Shown piece by piece: positions 33,436 to 42,803 of a DNA stretch of 64,000 bases (position 1 is its first letter; each line of letters starts with the position of its first letter). Below the pieces are notes generated by a model. That model did not search any database and had not been told where the DNA came from. It saw nothing but the letters and a program-made list of their open reading frames with translations. The DNA is from Clostridiales bacterium (GTDB lineage Bacteria > Bacillota > Clostridia > Christensenellales > Aristaeellaceae). The DNA lies in assembly GCA_004555155.1 (NCBI GenBank), contig SFJH01000023.1:13318-77317 (forward strand). The letters run 5' to 3'. A program made the position numbers and the translations under genes.

Positions 33436-34527
33436 TCAGGAGATCTCCAGCTCCAGAGGATCCGGCAGCTTCGGGAACGGAGCCGTCGGCAGCGTCTGAT
33501 ACCAGTAGGCCACGGTATAGATGTCGTCGCGGCGCGGCTTGTACAGGCCGTCCTCGTACCATCCCAGATCCTGGATGGTCACCTTCAGGTCGCTGTCGAA
33601 GCGGATGGGATCCGGCACATGCCAGCGGTACATGGAGAAGCGCATCTGGTTGTCATAGTGATGGGCCGGGCGAACATAGTACATGCCGGCATACAGGGAA
33701 TTGTAGGGCCGGTACTCGCCGCCCACATCCCAGTCGTAGGCGCCCAGGAAGTAGTCCTCGGTGCCGGTGCCGCAGATGGTGGGATACTCGTCGCCGTCCA
33801 TGTAGAACTTGACCTCGCCCTCGCCCCACCATTTGCCGGTGCCGTTGAGTCCGACGTGCATGGCGGTGCCCACGTAGTGTCCCTTGCCCTTTACGCCATC
33901 GAGAATCGTGTACTCCTCGCCCTTCTTCAGCGGCACTGCGCTGCGGAACTGGGCATGGAAGTAGGCGGCCTCCTCGGGCACCTCGGTCAGGGTGTAGTTC
34001 ACCTGATAGAACACGGTGCGGGGCTTGTCGCTGCGGTTCTCCACGGTCATCACCGCATGCTTGCGGAAGGGCATCGTCCAGAAGCAGTTCATGCCGCGGT
34101 TGGGATTGACGGCGATCATCGCCGAGTTGAGCTGCATGAAGTTAGGATCGAAGATGTCGCGGTCGTTGGTGTTCCATGCTGCGGCGAAGAAATCGCTGAC
34201 CGGGCACTCCACACTGGGCTGCTCCTGATCATCCCAGTACATGCGCAGGATGAGATCGCGGCCCACATAGCCGGTCATCCACATGCTCTGAATGGCGCCG
34301 CTGCCCTCGATGTCCACCATGCGGAACACCTCGCCGGGCTGCACCTGATAGCAGGGCGATACCTTCCAGCCCTTGCCCAGCAGACGGGCGCTGTGCGCGC
34401 CGGTGCCCTCGGTGGCCATTGCGCCGGAATTGGGCGCGCCGGTGAAATTCTCCGCGCTGATGGAGCGGGACTTCGCATCCGAGAGGAGCGGCAGCGTGGA
34501 CGGATTCATCGAAAATCCATAAAACAT
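33436..34527 (-). CDS. DUF2961 / GH172-like glycoside hydrolase, copy 1
   Basis: A 363-residue jelly-roll protein with no signal peptide, so cytoplasmic. The family core WWGEGEVKFYMDGDE and CGTGTEDYF is present. The first Glu of GEGE and the Glu of TED are 21 residues apart, the same spacing as the two catalytic Glu (270 and 291) reported for the GH172 alpha-fructofuranosidase of Bifidobacterium dentium. GH172 enzymes act on alpha-D-fructofuranosides such as difructose dianhydride I, or on D-arabinofuranosides. AGGAGG precedes the ATG. It lies inside an importer operon between two thiol-redox genes. A second copy is encoded at 41537-42604. Confidence 0.88.
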   Translation of the reverse strand: MFYGFSMNPSTLPLLSDAKSRSISAENFTGAPNSGAMATEGTGAHSARLLGKGWKVSPCYQVQPGEVFRMVDIEGSGAIQSMWMTGYVGRDLILRMYWDDQEQPSVECPVSDFFAAAWNTNDRDIFDPNFMQLNSAMIAVNPNRGMNCFWTMPFRKHAVMTVENRSDKPRTVFYQVNYTLTEVPEEAAYFHAQFRSAVPLKKGEEYTILDGVKGKGHYVGTAMHVGLNGTGKWWGEGEVKFYMDGDEYPTICGTGTEDYFLGAYDWDVGGEYRPYNSLYAGMYYVRPAHHYDNQMRFSMYRWHVPDPIRFDSDLKVTIQDLGWYEDGLYKPRRDDIYTVAYWYQTLPTAPFPKLPDPLELEIS

Positions 34528-34539
34528 GTCTCTAACCTC

Positions 34540-35280
34540 CTATTGAATTTCCTCCAGAATGACACTCTGTTCGTCGGGATACTCCTGGATGCGGCTCTTC
34601 AGGCTCAGATAGATCGAGCTCTTGCCCGCGAACCAGAAATCTCCGTAGACGATCAGGGGAATACAGTATTCCTCCTCGGGAATTTCCAGGGTTTCCAGCA
34701 GATATTTTTCCATTGTCTGGCCGGCCTCGGTATAGATGTCATACTTCACCAGCTCATAGTCCGCGGGCAGGCTGTAGGTCAGCCATTTGGAGATCTCCCG
34801 GCAGTCCTCGCAGTAGGAGCTGTACAGGTAGACCACGCGCCCCGGAACGCGGCTGGCCTCATACTCCGCCTTGTCCTGCAGCATGGCTTCGATGCCGGGA
34901 TACTCCCCCGTCTCCAGGAACTGCGCCAGGGCCTCGTCCATGCTGCCATCCGCCAGGAACAGCTTCTCCCGCACAAACATCAGCGGCATGGGAACCTTGT
35001 CCGGATCCGCGCCGAACCCGGAAATGCGCGCGCGCATTTCCGGCTCCAGCGCCTTGTCCATGCGCAGATTGTTGAACTGAATCTGCACCTCGTCCTCCGG
35101 AAACATCAGGCGATAGCGGTTGGCGATCTCATCCTGAATGGTGCAGCTCTTGCACCCGCGGCCCACGGTTCCGCCGCAGCCGCCGCAGGGATCGATCAGG
35201 TAGACCTCCATGTCGATCCTCTCTGCGCACGCCGCAAGCGGAATCAGCAGCAGCATCAGCACGGCCAGCAATTTTTTCAT
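34540..35280 (-). CDS. Lipoprotein with two thioredoxin-like modules
   Basis: A 246-residue exported lipoprotein: the signal peptide ends PLAACAE, a good lipobox with Cys18. Module 1 (about 20-120) begins MEVYLIDPCGGCGG and adds a second pair CKSC ten residues on, then PEDEVQIQFNNLRMD and VPMPLMFVREKLF, a thioredoxin-type strand with a cis-Pro. Module 2 (about 145-235) begins VVYLYSSYCEDCREI and has IPLIVYGDFWFAG. The first module's CxxC-x7-CxxC arrangement is unusual and may be a redox site or a metal site. It lies between the importer and GH172 genes and is probably kept reduced by the thioredoxin-CcdA fusion encoded downstream. Confidence 0.8.
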   Translation of the reverse strand: MKKLLAVLMLLLIPLAACAERIDMEVYLIDPCGGCGGTVGRGCKSCTIQDEIANRYRLMFPEDEVQIQFNNLRMDKALEPEMRARISGFGADPDKVPMPLMFVREKLFLADGSMDEALAQFLETGEYPGIEAMLQDKAEYEASRVPGRVVYLYSSYCEDCREISKWLTYSLPADYELVKYDIYTEAGQTMEKYLLETLEIPEEEYCIPLIVYGDFWFAGKSSIYLSLKSRIQEYPDEQSVILEEIQ

Positions 35281-35284
35281 CGCA

Positions 35285-36265
35285 TCATTCCTCCGCTTTC
35301 ACCAGGGGATGATAGCACAGCACCTTGCGCTCGCCGCCCAGTCCGGTCATTGCGGGGCGCTCGCGGCGGCACTCCTCCGTGGCATAGGGGCAGCGGTTGG
35401 AGAAGCGGCAGCAGGTCATCGTGTACTCGCGGGTTTCCGCATCGGTCATGCGCACGCCCCGCGCCCAGCGCTCGCCCACGTGGGGAACCGAGCTCATGAG
35501 GAGGTCCGTGTAGGGATGCGCCGGCTTTTCCATGATGTCCTTGGAAGGGCCGTACTCGATCAGATTGCCGCGATAGAGCGTGGCGATGTAATCGCTGACG
35601 TAATAGGCCGTGGACAGGTCATGGGTGATATAGATGAAGCTGATGCCATATTCATCCTTCAGCTGCTTGAACAGGTTGACGATGTTGATCTTCAGCGAAG
35701 CGTCGATCATCGCCACGGGCTCGTCGGCAATGATGATCTTCGGCGAAGTGATCAGCGCGCGGGCGATGGAGATGCGCTGCAGCTCGCCGCCGGAGAACTG
35801 GGTGGAGTACTTGCCGTCCACCACTTCGTAGCTCAGGCCCACGGATTTCAGCGCCTTGCTGACGGCCTGCACCGCTTCCTCGCGGCTCTTTGCCCCGCCA
35901 TAGGTGCGCGCCGTGTCCATCAGGTATTTGATCACCTGCCGGCGGGTGGAGAAGGAATCGAAGGGATTCTGGAAGATGGGCTGCACCAGCGTGCGGAAGC
36001 GGGAATCGGGGATCTCCCGGCGGCTCAGGCAGTTCTGGCCGTCCAGCACAATCCTGCCGGAGGTCGGCGTCAGCAGCCGCAGCACCATCTTGGTCAGCGT
36101 GGTCTTGCCGCAGCCGGATTCTCCCACCACCGCCAGAATCACAGGGCGGTCGCCCGGCAGTGAAAAGGACACGCCGTCCACTGCGCGCATCTTCTTGCGG
36201 GACAGCATTCCGCCGATTCTGAACTCCTTCGTCAGGTCTTGAATCTCCAAAAGATTGTTCGGCAT
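35285..36265 (-). CDS. Oligopeptide/dipeptide-type ABC transporter ATPase, DppF-like
   Basis: A 326-residue ATPase with Walker A GESGCGKTT, Q-loop PIFQNPFDSF, signature FSGGELQRISIARA and Walker B IIIADEPVAMIDAS, plus the C-terminal oligopeptide domain with CRFSNRCPYATEECRRERP, whose four Cys can bind an iron-sulfur cluster or metal. GGGGGAG precedes the start at 36265. Note the EPVAMID Walker B in place of EPTSALD. It is paired with the DppD-like ATPase encoded just upstream. Confidence 0.92.
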   Translation of the reverse strand: MPNNLLEIQDLTKEFRIGGMLSRKKMRAVDGVSFSLPGDRPVILAVVGESGCGKTTLTKMVLRLLTPTSGRIVLDGQNCLSRREIPDSRFRTLVQPIFQNPFDSFSTRRQVIKYLMDTARTYGGAKSREEAVQAVSKALKSVGLSYEVVDGKYSTQFSGGELQRISIARALITSPKIIIADEPVAMIDASLKINIVNLFKQLKDEYGISFIYITHDLSTAYYVSDYIATLYRGNLIEYGPSKDIMEKPAHPYTDLLMSSVPHVGERWARGVRMTDAETREYTMTCCRFSNRCPYATEECRRERPAMTGLGGERKVLCYHPLVKAEE

Positions 36266-36282
36266 TTGAATTCTCTCCCCCT

Positions 36283-37245
36283 TCATCGATTCAGCAGATG
36301 GCAGGCGGCAAAGCGGCCGGGCGCCACCTCGACAAATTCCGGAACGGACTGGGTGCACTCCGGGCGCGCCTTCTTGCAGCGCGGCGCGAAGCGGCAGCCC
36401 GGCGGCGGATTGCGCAGCGACGGCGGTCCGCCGGAGATGCCCTCGCGGGTCGTGCGGTCGCCCACCTTGGGCAGCGCGCCGATGAGCATCTGCGTATAGG
36501 GATGCAGGGGATTTGCAAAGATGTCGTCCGTGGGGCCCAGCTCCACCAGACTGCCGGAATACATGATGCCCATGCGCTTGGTGATCTGATAGTGCACGCC
36601 CATGTCATGGCTGACGATCACCAGCGTGTTCTTCATGCGGCTCTGCAGCTCCATCAGCATCATCAGAATGCTCTTCTGCACCACCACATCCAGCGCGGTG
36701 GTGGGCTCGTCGGCAAAGATCATGCCGGGCTGCAGGAATGTGGCCATGGCGATGACCACGCGCTGGCGCATGCCGCCGGACAGCTCGTGAGGGTAGGCCT
36801 TCAGCACGTCCACGGGCAGATCCAGCTCGTTGAGATACTGCACCACGCGCTCGCGCATGACCTTTTCGCCCTCGCCCGCGCGGTGGCGGCGGAACAGCTC
36901 GTAGAACTGCTCGTCGATGCGATAGACGGGGTTCAGCACGCTCATGGCCGCCTGGGGCACATAGGAGATGGCGTCCCACCAGGCCTTGCTGATCTCGCCG
37001 GACTGCAGCGAACGCTGCTTGCCCGTGCGATCGGTGTAGTCCAGCACAACGCGGCCGCTCTTGATCTCCAGCGGATAGCGGGTCACGTCGTAGAGCACCT
37101 TCAGAAGCGTGGACTTGCCGCAGCCGGACTCGCCGGCAATGCCGAAGATCTCGTCGTCCTTGATCTGGAAGTTCACATCCTTGACGGAGACGACGGGGCC
37201 GGTAATGGTCTGATACTGCGCCGTCAGGTTTTCAATTCGCATCAT
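36283..37245 (-). CDS. Oligopeptide/dipeptide-type ABC transporter ATPase, DppD-like
   Basis: A 320-residue ATPase with Walker A GESGCGKST, signature LSGGMRQRVVIAMA, Walker B MIFADEPTTALDVVVQ and the C-terminal oligopeptide domain ending CRFAPRCKKARPEC. Three bases separate its start from the permease stop. Together with DppF-like ATPase and two permeases it forms a complete importer. In Clostridia importers of this type often move oligosaccharides as well as peptides. Confidence 0.93.
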   Translation of the reverse strand: MMRIENLTAQYQTITGPVVSVKDVNFQIKDDEIFGIAGESGCGKSTLLKVLYDVTRYPLEIKSGRVVLDYTDRTGKQRSLQSGEISKAWWDAISYVPQAAMSVLNPVYRIDEQFYELFRRHRAGEGEKVMRERVVQYLNELDLPVDVLKAYPHELSGGMRQRVVIAMATFLQPGMIFADEPTTALDVVVQKSILMMLMELQSRMKNTLVIVSHDMGVHYQITKRMGIMYSGSLVELGPTDDIFANPLHPYTQMLIGALPKVGDRTTREGISGGPPSLRNPPPGCRFAPRCKKARPECTQSVPEFVEVAPGRFAACHLLNR

Positions 37246-37248
37246 GGC

Positions 37249-38109
37249 TCAGCGCCCCCTCTTCTTCGCGACATATTCGTTGTAGCCCGTATACGTCAGG
37301 AACAGACCAATGAACAGCACCGCTGTGGCCAGCACCGGCGAGCCGATCCAGATCCACTGCTTGAGCATGATGGCCTGATACTGGCGCGCCCAGTAGATCA
37401 TGTTGCCCAGCGTGGGCGTGGTGGTGGAAGACAGACCCAGCACCGCCAGAGAGGCCTCGGAGCCGATGGCCACCAGGATGGTGTTGACAAAGTTCGCCAT
37501 CGACCAGGACAGCACGTGGGGCAGAATCTCCACGCAGACGATCTTGAACAGGTTCTCGCCGGAGAAGCGCGCCGTGTTGATGAACTCGCGCTCGCGGATG
37601 GTCAGCGCCATGGAGCGCGCCTGGCGCGCCGGCCAGGGCCAGTTGAATATGATCAGAATGCCCGCAATCATCATCAGCGACGCGCGGCCCTTGAGCATGG
37701 AGCCCATCAGAATCAGAATCGGCAGCGACGGAATGACGATGATGGAATCGCACAGGAACATGATCACGCGATCCACCGCGCCGCCCACAAAGCCCGACAG
37801 CAGGCCGATGAACACGCCGATGGCCGTCGCCGCAGCGGCGACCACGATGCCGATCATCATCGAATTGTGAATGGATTCGATCAGCAGCCAGAAGATGTCC
37901 TGGCCCTGCTTGTTGGTGCCCAGAATATGCTCCCAGCTGGGCGCCTGGTTCTTTTTATAGGCGCTCAGCGTCATGACCTCGCCGGGGCTGAACAGATAAA
38001 CCACGAAGCCGATGATGATGAACGCAATGACAATACACAGGCCGATCTTGAACCGAAGGCTCATGGATCGCCATATCTGTCTGAAACTCGCTTTATATCC
38101 AGTATTCAT
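37249..38109 (-). CDS. Oligopeptide/dipeptide-type ABC transporter permease, DppC-like
   Basis: A 286-residue permease starting with a cytoplasmic tail and a helix (FKIGLCIVIAFIIIGFVVYLF), then WEHILGTNKQGQDIFWLLIES, the classic DppC block, and the EAA loop REREFINTARFSGENLFKIVCVEILPH. About six helices in total. It pairs with the DppB-like permease encoded upstream. Confidence 0.94.
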   Translation of the reverse strand: MNTGYKASFRQIWRSMSLRFKIGLCIVIAFIIIGFVVYLFSPGEVMTLSAYKKNQAPSWEHILGTNKQGQDIFWLLIESIHNSMMIGIVVAAAATAIGVFIGLLSGFVGGAVDRVIMFLCDSIIVIPSLPILILMGSMLKGRASLMMIAGILIIFNWPWPARQARSMALTIREREFINTARFSGENLFKIVCVEILPHVLSWSMANFVNTILVAIGSEASLAVLGLSSTTTPTLGNMIYWARQYQAIMLKQWIWIGSPVLATAVLFIGLFLTYTGYNEYVAKKRGR

Positions 38110-38127
38110 GGCAAACGCTCCCTTCGG

Positions 38128-39123
38128 TCAGCTGTTGCGGATGCGCGGGTCGATCAGCGGATAGATCAGGTCGATCAGCAGCGTGGCGGTGGCCACGGCG
38201 AAGATCGATATAAAAATGACGCCCGTAAGCAGATTGTAGTCGGAATTATAGATTGCGGAATTGATCAGCTGGCCCACGCCGGGATAGCTGAACGTGATTT
38301 CGCACATCAGGGAGCCGCCGAATACGCCGCCGATGTGCAGCGCAAGCGCAGTCACCTGGGACAGAATGGAATTGCGGAACACATAGCGATAGCCGATGGT
38401 GGCCTCGGTCAGGCCCTTGAGCCGGCCGTAGTTGACGTATTCCTCCTCCGCCACGTTGGAGGAGAGCGCCTTCATGCTGATAATCCACCAGCCCGTGCCC
38501 ACCAGCATCAGCGAAAGAGCCGGCATAAAGGAGTTGTAAATCACCTTGCTGAGCCACTCCCAGCTGAATGCGAATTCACCAAAGGACGGCACCAGCGGGA
38601 ACCAGCGCTTCACATAGGCCATCAGGATCATGATGACCAGCGCCACCATGAAATAGGGAATCGGATAGATGCACATGCTGATGGTTTCCATCAGCTTGGA
38701 ATACCATTTTTCCTTTTTGAAGCCTGCCAGCAGGCCGATGGCATTTCCGATAATCCACGAAAGAATGGTTGTCACCAGCAGCAGACACAGCGTATAGGGC
38801 AGTGCCTGAGCAATCATGGAAGCAACGGTGGTGGGATAGTTCGTCATGGAAAGGCCGAAATCAAAGTGCGCCAGCCGCTTGAGCGTATCCAGATACTGTT
38901 CGAACAGACTGCCCTCCAGGCCGTACTGCCGGGCCAGCGTAGCGCGCATGTTTTCAATTTCCTCCGGCGACAGGGTCGTGCCCATCGACGTCATTTTCGT
39001 GATCATGCCCTCAACAGGATCTGCGGGCATCATGCGCTGCAGGAAGAATACCACCGTGATGCCGACCAGGATAGTTAAGAACCATGCAAGGAGCCTTGAG
39101 AGGATGAATTTTGTCAACCGCAC
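38128..39123 (-). CDS. Oligopeptide/dipeptide-type ABC transporter permease, DppB-like
   Basis: A 331-residue permease with six helices. Family blocks are FLQRMMPADPVEGMI near the N-terminus, EEEYVNYGRLKGLTEATIGYRYVFRNS (the EAA loop) and FSYPGVGQLINSAIYNSDY. It follows the binding-protein gene by 92 bases and precedes the DppC-like gene by 18. Confidence 0.94.
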   Translation of the reverse strand: MRLTKFILSRLLAWFLTILVGITVVFFLQRMMPADPVEGMITKMTSMGTTLSPEEIENMRATLARQYGLEGSLFEQYLDTLKRLAHFDFGLSMTNYPTTVASMIAQALPYTLCLLLVTTILSWIIGNAIGLLAGFKKEKWYSKLMETISMCIYPIPYFMVALVIMILMAYVKRWFPLVPSFGEFAFSWEWLSKVIYNSFMPALSLMLVGTGWWIISMKALSSNVAEEEYVNYGRLKGLTEATIGYRYVFRNSILSQVTALALHIGGVFGGSLMCEITFSYPGVGQLINSAIYNSDYNLLTGVIFISIFAVATATLLIDLIYPLIDPRIRNS

Positions 39124-39215
39124 GGGCGATACCTCCTCAATTCATCGCGTATACGTCAGGGGAGTGCCAAGGGCACTCCCCTGCGTTTTAAATCAATTTT
39201 GTTCAGATCCAGGAC

Positions 39216-41102
39216 TTAAGCAGCGGGCTGGAACTCATTCACGATGAGCTTGAAGCAGCTCCACCACCACCAGGGACCGTTGTAGGGATTCTCGGAATCC
39301 GGATAGTTGGTCCAGTAGGTGGAGTTGGTGGGAACCAGCTTGGAGGTGCCGAACATCGGCAGCCAGGCCGCTTCATCCGCCATGATCATCAGAGCTTCCT
39401 TGGACAGCTCATAGGTCTCGTCGCCGCTGGCGAGAGGCGCCATCTGATCCAGCACAGCGTCCAGCTTCTCGCTCTGGAAGCGCGCGTGGCAGCCGGTGGT
39501 CACTTCGCCGGAGGGCGTGTAGTAATCGGTGTGCCAGCCGCGCAGCTGGGTGTACAGATCCTTCACAACGCCGCAGGAAGGCCAGTAGGAGCCGCAGGTG
39601 TAGTTGCCGGGGGCACCGCAGTTGTGGAAGTAGCTGGCCTCGCTCGCCTGAACGGTCACATCGAAGCCGAACTCACGCCACTGAGACTGCACAGCATAGG
39701 CCAGGCGCTCGGACTGCGTCTCGAAGCCCGCGGGAGAAACGATCTCAAAGGTGATGCGCTCGCCGTTGTAGGTCCAGAAGCCCTCGGCGTCGCGCTCGCA
39801 GCCCGCGCCGGTCAGCAGCTCCTCGGCCTTCTCGGTGTCATACTTCCACCAGCCGACGCCGAACAGGTCGATCAGCTCGTCCTCGGTCATGCCTTCGACG
39901 GCGTCATAGCCTTCGGAGATCAGCACTTCGTAGAGCTTGACAGCATAGTCCTTGTCGAAGGGCTGATAGCCGTCTTCCCAGGTGTAGTCGATCAGCTGCT
40001 GGCGCATTTCCTTGTGGAACGCCTCGGACATGAAGGTCGTGGGGGGCATGCACAGCGGGGAGACGCGCATCTGGCCGGAGAAGGTGTCCATGGAGACCTG
40101 CACCATGTCCAGAGACAGCGCCATGGCCCAGCGGACTTCCTTCTGGTTGAAGGGCTCGATATCGCAGTTGAACTGCATGCCGCGCTCGCAGGGGTCGTCG
40201 AAGCAGCCGTAGGGGTAGTCGGGCAGCCAGCAGGCCACGTTGGGGTTGCCGGCCAGCAGCACTTCCCAGGCCTCGGGGGAGATGTCGCACAGGATGTCAA
40301 CCTCGTTGTTGAGCATCGCCATGGTCTTCTTTTCCTCGGTGCCGTAGGCGGTAAACAGAACATACTTGGCCTGGGGAACCTTGCCGGTCAGCACGCCGAC
40401 GTCGGAGAATTCCGCGTCCTCGCGCAGCTCGAACAGGAACCAGTAGCCGTTGGGATCATAAGCCGACAGCGTGTAGGGGCCGGTGCCGATGGGGCTCTCC
40501 CACAGATCCGTGGCCACATCGTGATCCTTCCAGTAATGCTCGGGCATGATGTAGAAGAAGTTGCCCCACACCGTGACGCCCAGCTCCTCGGAAATACGGG
40601 GATGGCTGCCGACGGTGTTGATGATCAGCTCGTACTTGTCCACGTATTCGCAGGACTCGACGATGCTGGCCAGCTGCGCGCCGTTGGACAGGGTGTCCTT
40701 CAGCTCGAGCAGCTTGTTGATGGTGAACACGACGTCTTCCGCGTCGAAGTCCTCGCCATCGCTCCACTTGATGCCTTCGGTCAGAACGACCTTGAAGCTG
40801 GAATAATCATCGTTCAGCGCGATGGGCATTTCAGCGGCGAGGTCAGGAATCTGAACGCCCTGAATGGTGTCCATCTCCCACAGGTGGGAATAGCTCAGCT
40901 GATGCAGGCCGGCATCCAGTACGGTACCGGACATCCAGGGATTGTGCTGTCCGGGATTGCCGACGACGCCGACGAGGCTTTCGACGACCAGCGTCTCGGA
41001 TCTCGGCGTTCCGGCCACGGTCTGCTCATCCGCGAATGCGGAGAAGCCCGCCATGGTCATCATCATCACGGCAATAACGATGATCGACAGAATTTTCTTC
41101 AT
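39216..41102 (-). CDS. Family 5 extracellular substrate-binding protein
   Basis: A 628-residue solute-binding protein of the DppA/OppA family. Start at 41102 after GGAGG. The signal peptide MKKILSIIVIAVMMMTMAGF ends SAFADE with no lipobox Cys. Family features include the domain-I block FKVVLTEGIKWSDGEDFDAEDVVFT and the later WDSPIGTGPY-like WESPIGTGPYTLSAYD. The C-terminal half is rich in Trp and Tyr (PYNGPWWWWSCFK), as in carbohydrate-binding members. It is the first gene of the importer operon and is divergent from the second GH172-like gene, so the cargo may be a furanosyl oligosaccharide. Confidence 0.92.
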   Translation of the reverse strand: MKKILSIIVIAVMMMTMAGFSAFADEQTVAGTPRSETLVVESLVGVVGNPGQHNPWMSGTVLDAGLHQLSYSHLWEMDTIQGVQIPDLAAEMPIALNDDYSSFKVVLTEGIKWSDGEDFDAEDVVFTINKLLELKDTLSNGAQLASIVESCEYVDKYELIINTVGSHPRISEELGVTVWGNFFYIMPEHYWKDHDVATDLWESPIGTGPYTLSAYDPNGYWFLFELREDAEFSDVGVLTGKVPQAKYVLFTAYGTEEKKTMAMLNNEVDILCDISPEAWEVLLAGNPNVACWLPDYPYGCFDDPCERGMQFNCDIEPFNQKEVRWAMALSLDMVQVSMDTFSGQMRVSPLCMPPTTFMSEAFHKEMRQQLIDYTWEDGYQPFDKDYAVKLYEVLISEGYDAVEGMTEDELIDLFGVGWWKYDTEKAEELLTGAGCERDAEGFWTYNGERITFEIVSPAGFETQSERLAYAVQSQWREFGFDVTVQASEASYFHNCGAPGNYTCGSYWPSCGVVKDLYTQLRGWHTDYYTPSGEVTTGCHARFQSEKLDAVLDQMAPLASGDETYELSKEALMIMADEAAWLPMFGTSKLVPTNSTYWTNYPDSENPYNGPWWWWSCFKLIVNEFQPAA

Positions 41103-41127
41103 CTTGGTTTCCTCCATTCTTTTTCTA

Positions 41128-41239
41128 TTTAACGGCATTGTGCCGCTAAATTCGCTCTGATTTTGGGCGTTCTGCCTTTTTTATTGGCCGCGCCGCCCGT
41201 TCATAATGTGATTATAATCTCAGAATCAGGGCGAATGAA
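41128..41239 (-). promoter_or_regulatory. Promoter and candidate operator of the importer/GH172 operon
   Basis: On the minus strand TTCATT (41234-41239) and TATAAT (41211-41216) are 17 bases apart. Just before the ribosome site of the binding protein is an inverted repeat, TTTAACGGCA-3-TGCCGCTAAA (41128-41150), with one mismatch, a likely operator. The 434-base gap 41103-41536 holds only these sites and the divergent promoter. Confidence 0.55.
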
Positions 41240-41448
41240 ATATCAAAAGTTGACATGTTTTTTTGCAAATCTTGCTATTTGGTTGTGCAATTTTCTTGCC
41301 GCAGGATCTTTATTCCTTTTAATACAATGAAAAAATGCAATTTCTTGTGCAAAAAAAGTCGCGCGCCCGGCTTCGGACGCCCGATTTATCACATCTTGAC
41401 GTGCTGGATGCGGTTTTTGTGAAATCGTGCGGGAATTGTTTCTGGGAA

Positions 41449-41478
41449 TTGACAGATGCAAATTCTGTTGTTTATAAT
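41449..41478 (+). promoter_or_regulatory. Promoter of GH172-like copy 2
   Basis: TTGACA (41449-41454), 18-base spacer, TATAAT (41473-41478): a near-consensus promoter. The start of transcription near 41485 shows that translation starts at 41537 and not at the upstream Met codons. Confidence 0.8.
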
Positions 41479-41536
41479 TCTTCACACAAGGGGAATGTCC
41501 AATCCCTGCAAAGCAAACGCGAAAGGAATGAATACC

Positions 41537-42604
41537 ATGGTCGATCTGTCCACGCTCTATCAGCTCAGCAATGCCCGGACCCGCTCCATCAGCCCGGAAA
41601 ACTACACCGGCGAACCCGGCAAGGGCGGCATGTGTCCCCTGGAAAAGGGCTTTGCCAAAAATGCGGCGCGCGAACTCGGCACGGGTTGGAAGGTCAATCC
41701 CTTCATCGTCATCGAGCCCAAGTCCACCTTTGAAATCGCCGATATCGACGGCCCCGGCATCATCAACCACATCTGGCTGACGCCCACCAAGCGCTGGCGC
41801 AACACCATCCTGCGCATCTATTGGGACGGGCAGGAGAATCCCAGCGTGGAATGCCCCATCGGCGATTTCTTCTGCATGGGCTGGAACGAGTATGCTCAGA
41901 TCAGCTCCCTGGCGGTCTGCGTCAACCCCGGCAGCGCGTTCAACTGCTACTGGCAGATGCCCTTCAAATCCCACTGCCGCATGACGCTGGAAAACATCGC
42001 TGAGGAGCCCGTGGTGATCTACTACCAGATCGACTACACCCTCGACGAGCTGCCGGACGAGGTCGCCTACTTCCATGCGCAGTTCCGCCGCACCAATCCC
42101 CTTCCCTACAAATCCGACTACACCATCCTCGACGGCGTAGAGGGCAAGGGCCAGTACGTCGGCACCTACATGGCCTGGGGCACCAACAACAACGGCTGGT
42201 GGGGCGAAGGCGAAATCAAGTTCTTCATGGACGGCGACACCGATTATCCCACCATCTGCGGCACCGGCACCGAGGACTATTTCTGCGGCTCCTACGACTT
42301 CGAGGACCCGGTCAACCACGACAAATATCTGGCCTTCACCACGCCCTATTCCGGCTTCCACCCCATCACGCCCAACACGCTGTACAAGAGCCAGTTCCGC
42401 TTCGGCATGTACCGCTGGCACATCGCCGACCCGATTCGCTTCGAAAAGAGCCTCCGCGTGACCATCCAGGCACTGGGCTGGCGCGAGGGCGGCCGCTATC
42501 TGCCCCTGCAGGACGACATTGCCTCCGTCGCCTACTGGTATCAGACGCTGCCCACCGCCAAGTTCCCGCCCCTTCCCGATAAGGATTATCTGGAGGTCAT
42601 CTGA
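41537..42604 (+). CDS. DUF2961 / GH172-like glycoside hydrolase, copy 2
   Basis: A 355-residue paralogue of the protein encoded at 33436-34527. AAAGGA lies 9 bases before the ATG. Shared blocks are RSISPENYTG, ADIDGPGIINHIWLT, ILRIYWDGQENPSVECPIGDFF, WWGEGEIKFFMDGD and CGTGTEDYF with the same 21-residue spacing (first Glu of GEGE to the Glu of TED) as copy 1 apart from one extra residue in GDTDYP. It is cytoplasmic (no signal). It has its own strong promoter, divergent from the importer operon, and faces the AraC regulator gene across a terminator. Together these suggest uptake of a furanoside followed by cytoplasmic hydrolysis. Confidence 0.9.
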   Translation: MVDLSTLYQLSNARTRSISPENYTGEPGKGGMCPLEKGFAKNAARELGTGWKVNPFIVIEPKSTFEIADIDGPGIINHIWLTPTKRWRNTILRIYWDGQENPSVECPIGDFFCMGWNEYAQISSLAVCVNPGSAFNCYWQMPFKSHCRMTLENIAEEPVVIYYQIDYTLDELPDEVAYFHAQFRRTNPLPYKSDYTILDGVEGKGQYVGTYMAWGTNNNGWWGEGEIKFFMDGDTDYPTICGTGTEDYFCGSYDFEDPVNHDKYLAFTTPYSGFHPITPNTLYKSQFRFGMYRWHIADPIRFEKSLRVTIQALGWREGGRYLPLQDDIASVAYWYQTLPTAKFPPLPDKDYLEVI

Positions 42605-42747
42605 TTCGCGCGGCGAGAGGTGATCCCCTTTCGCCGGGGCGATGGAATCGGCTGCACCGCGCGCCTGCGCCGCCTGACGTCTTCCCGGTCGAACCACACT
42701 CCGCCGGGGCCCGTCACGCGGCCCGCCCCCGCGGAATGCTCTTTCGA

Positions 42748-42795
42748 AAAATCCCCGGCGCGCCCGATTGCATGGGCATGCCGGGGATTCCTTTT
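42748..42795. terminator. Terminator between GH172-like copy 2 and the AraC gene
   Basis: AATCCCCGGC pairs with GCCGGGGATT, followed by CTTTTT on the plus strand and preceded by CGAAAA, which gives a T-run on the minus strand too. Confidence 0.8.
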
Positions 42796-42803
42796 TCCTG
42801 AGA

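Noticed and set aside
32374..35499. Plus-strand 1041-residue frame
   Set aside because: Antisense to four supported minus-strand genes; no ribosome site and no domains.
36298..39078. Plus-strand 926-residue frame
   Set aside because: Antisense to the importer ATPase and permease genes, which are conserved and complete.
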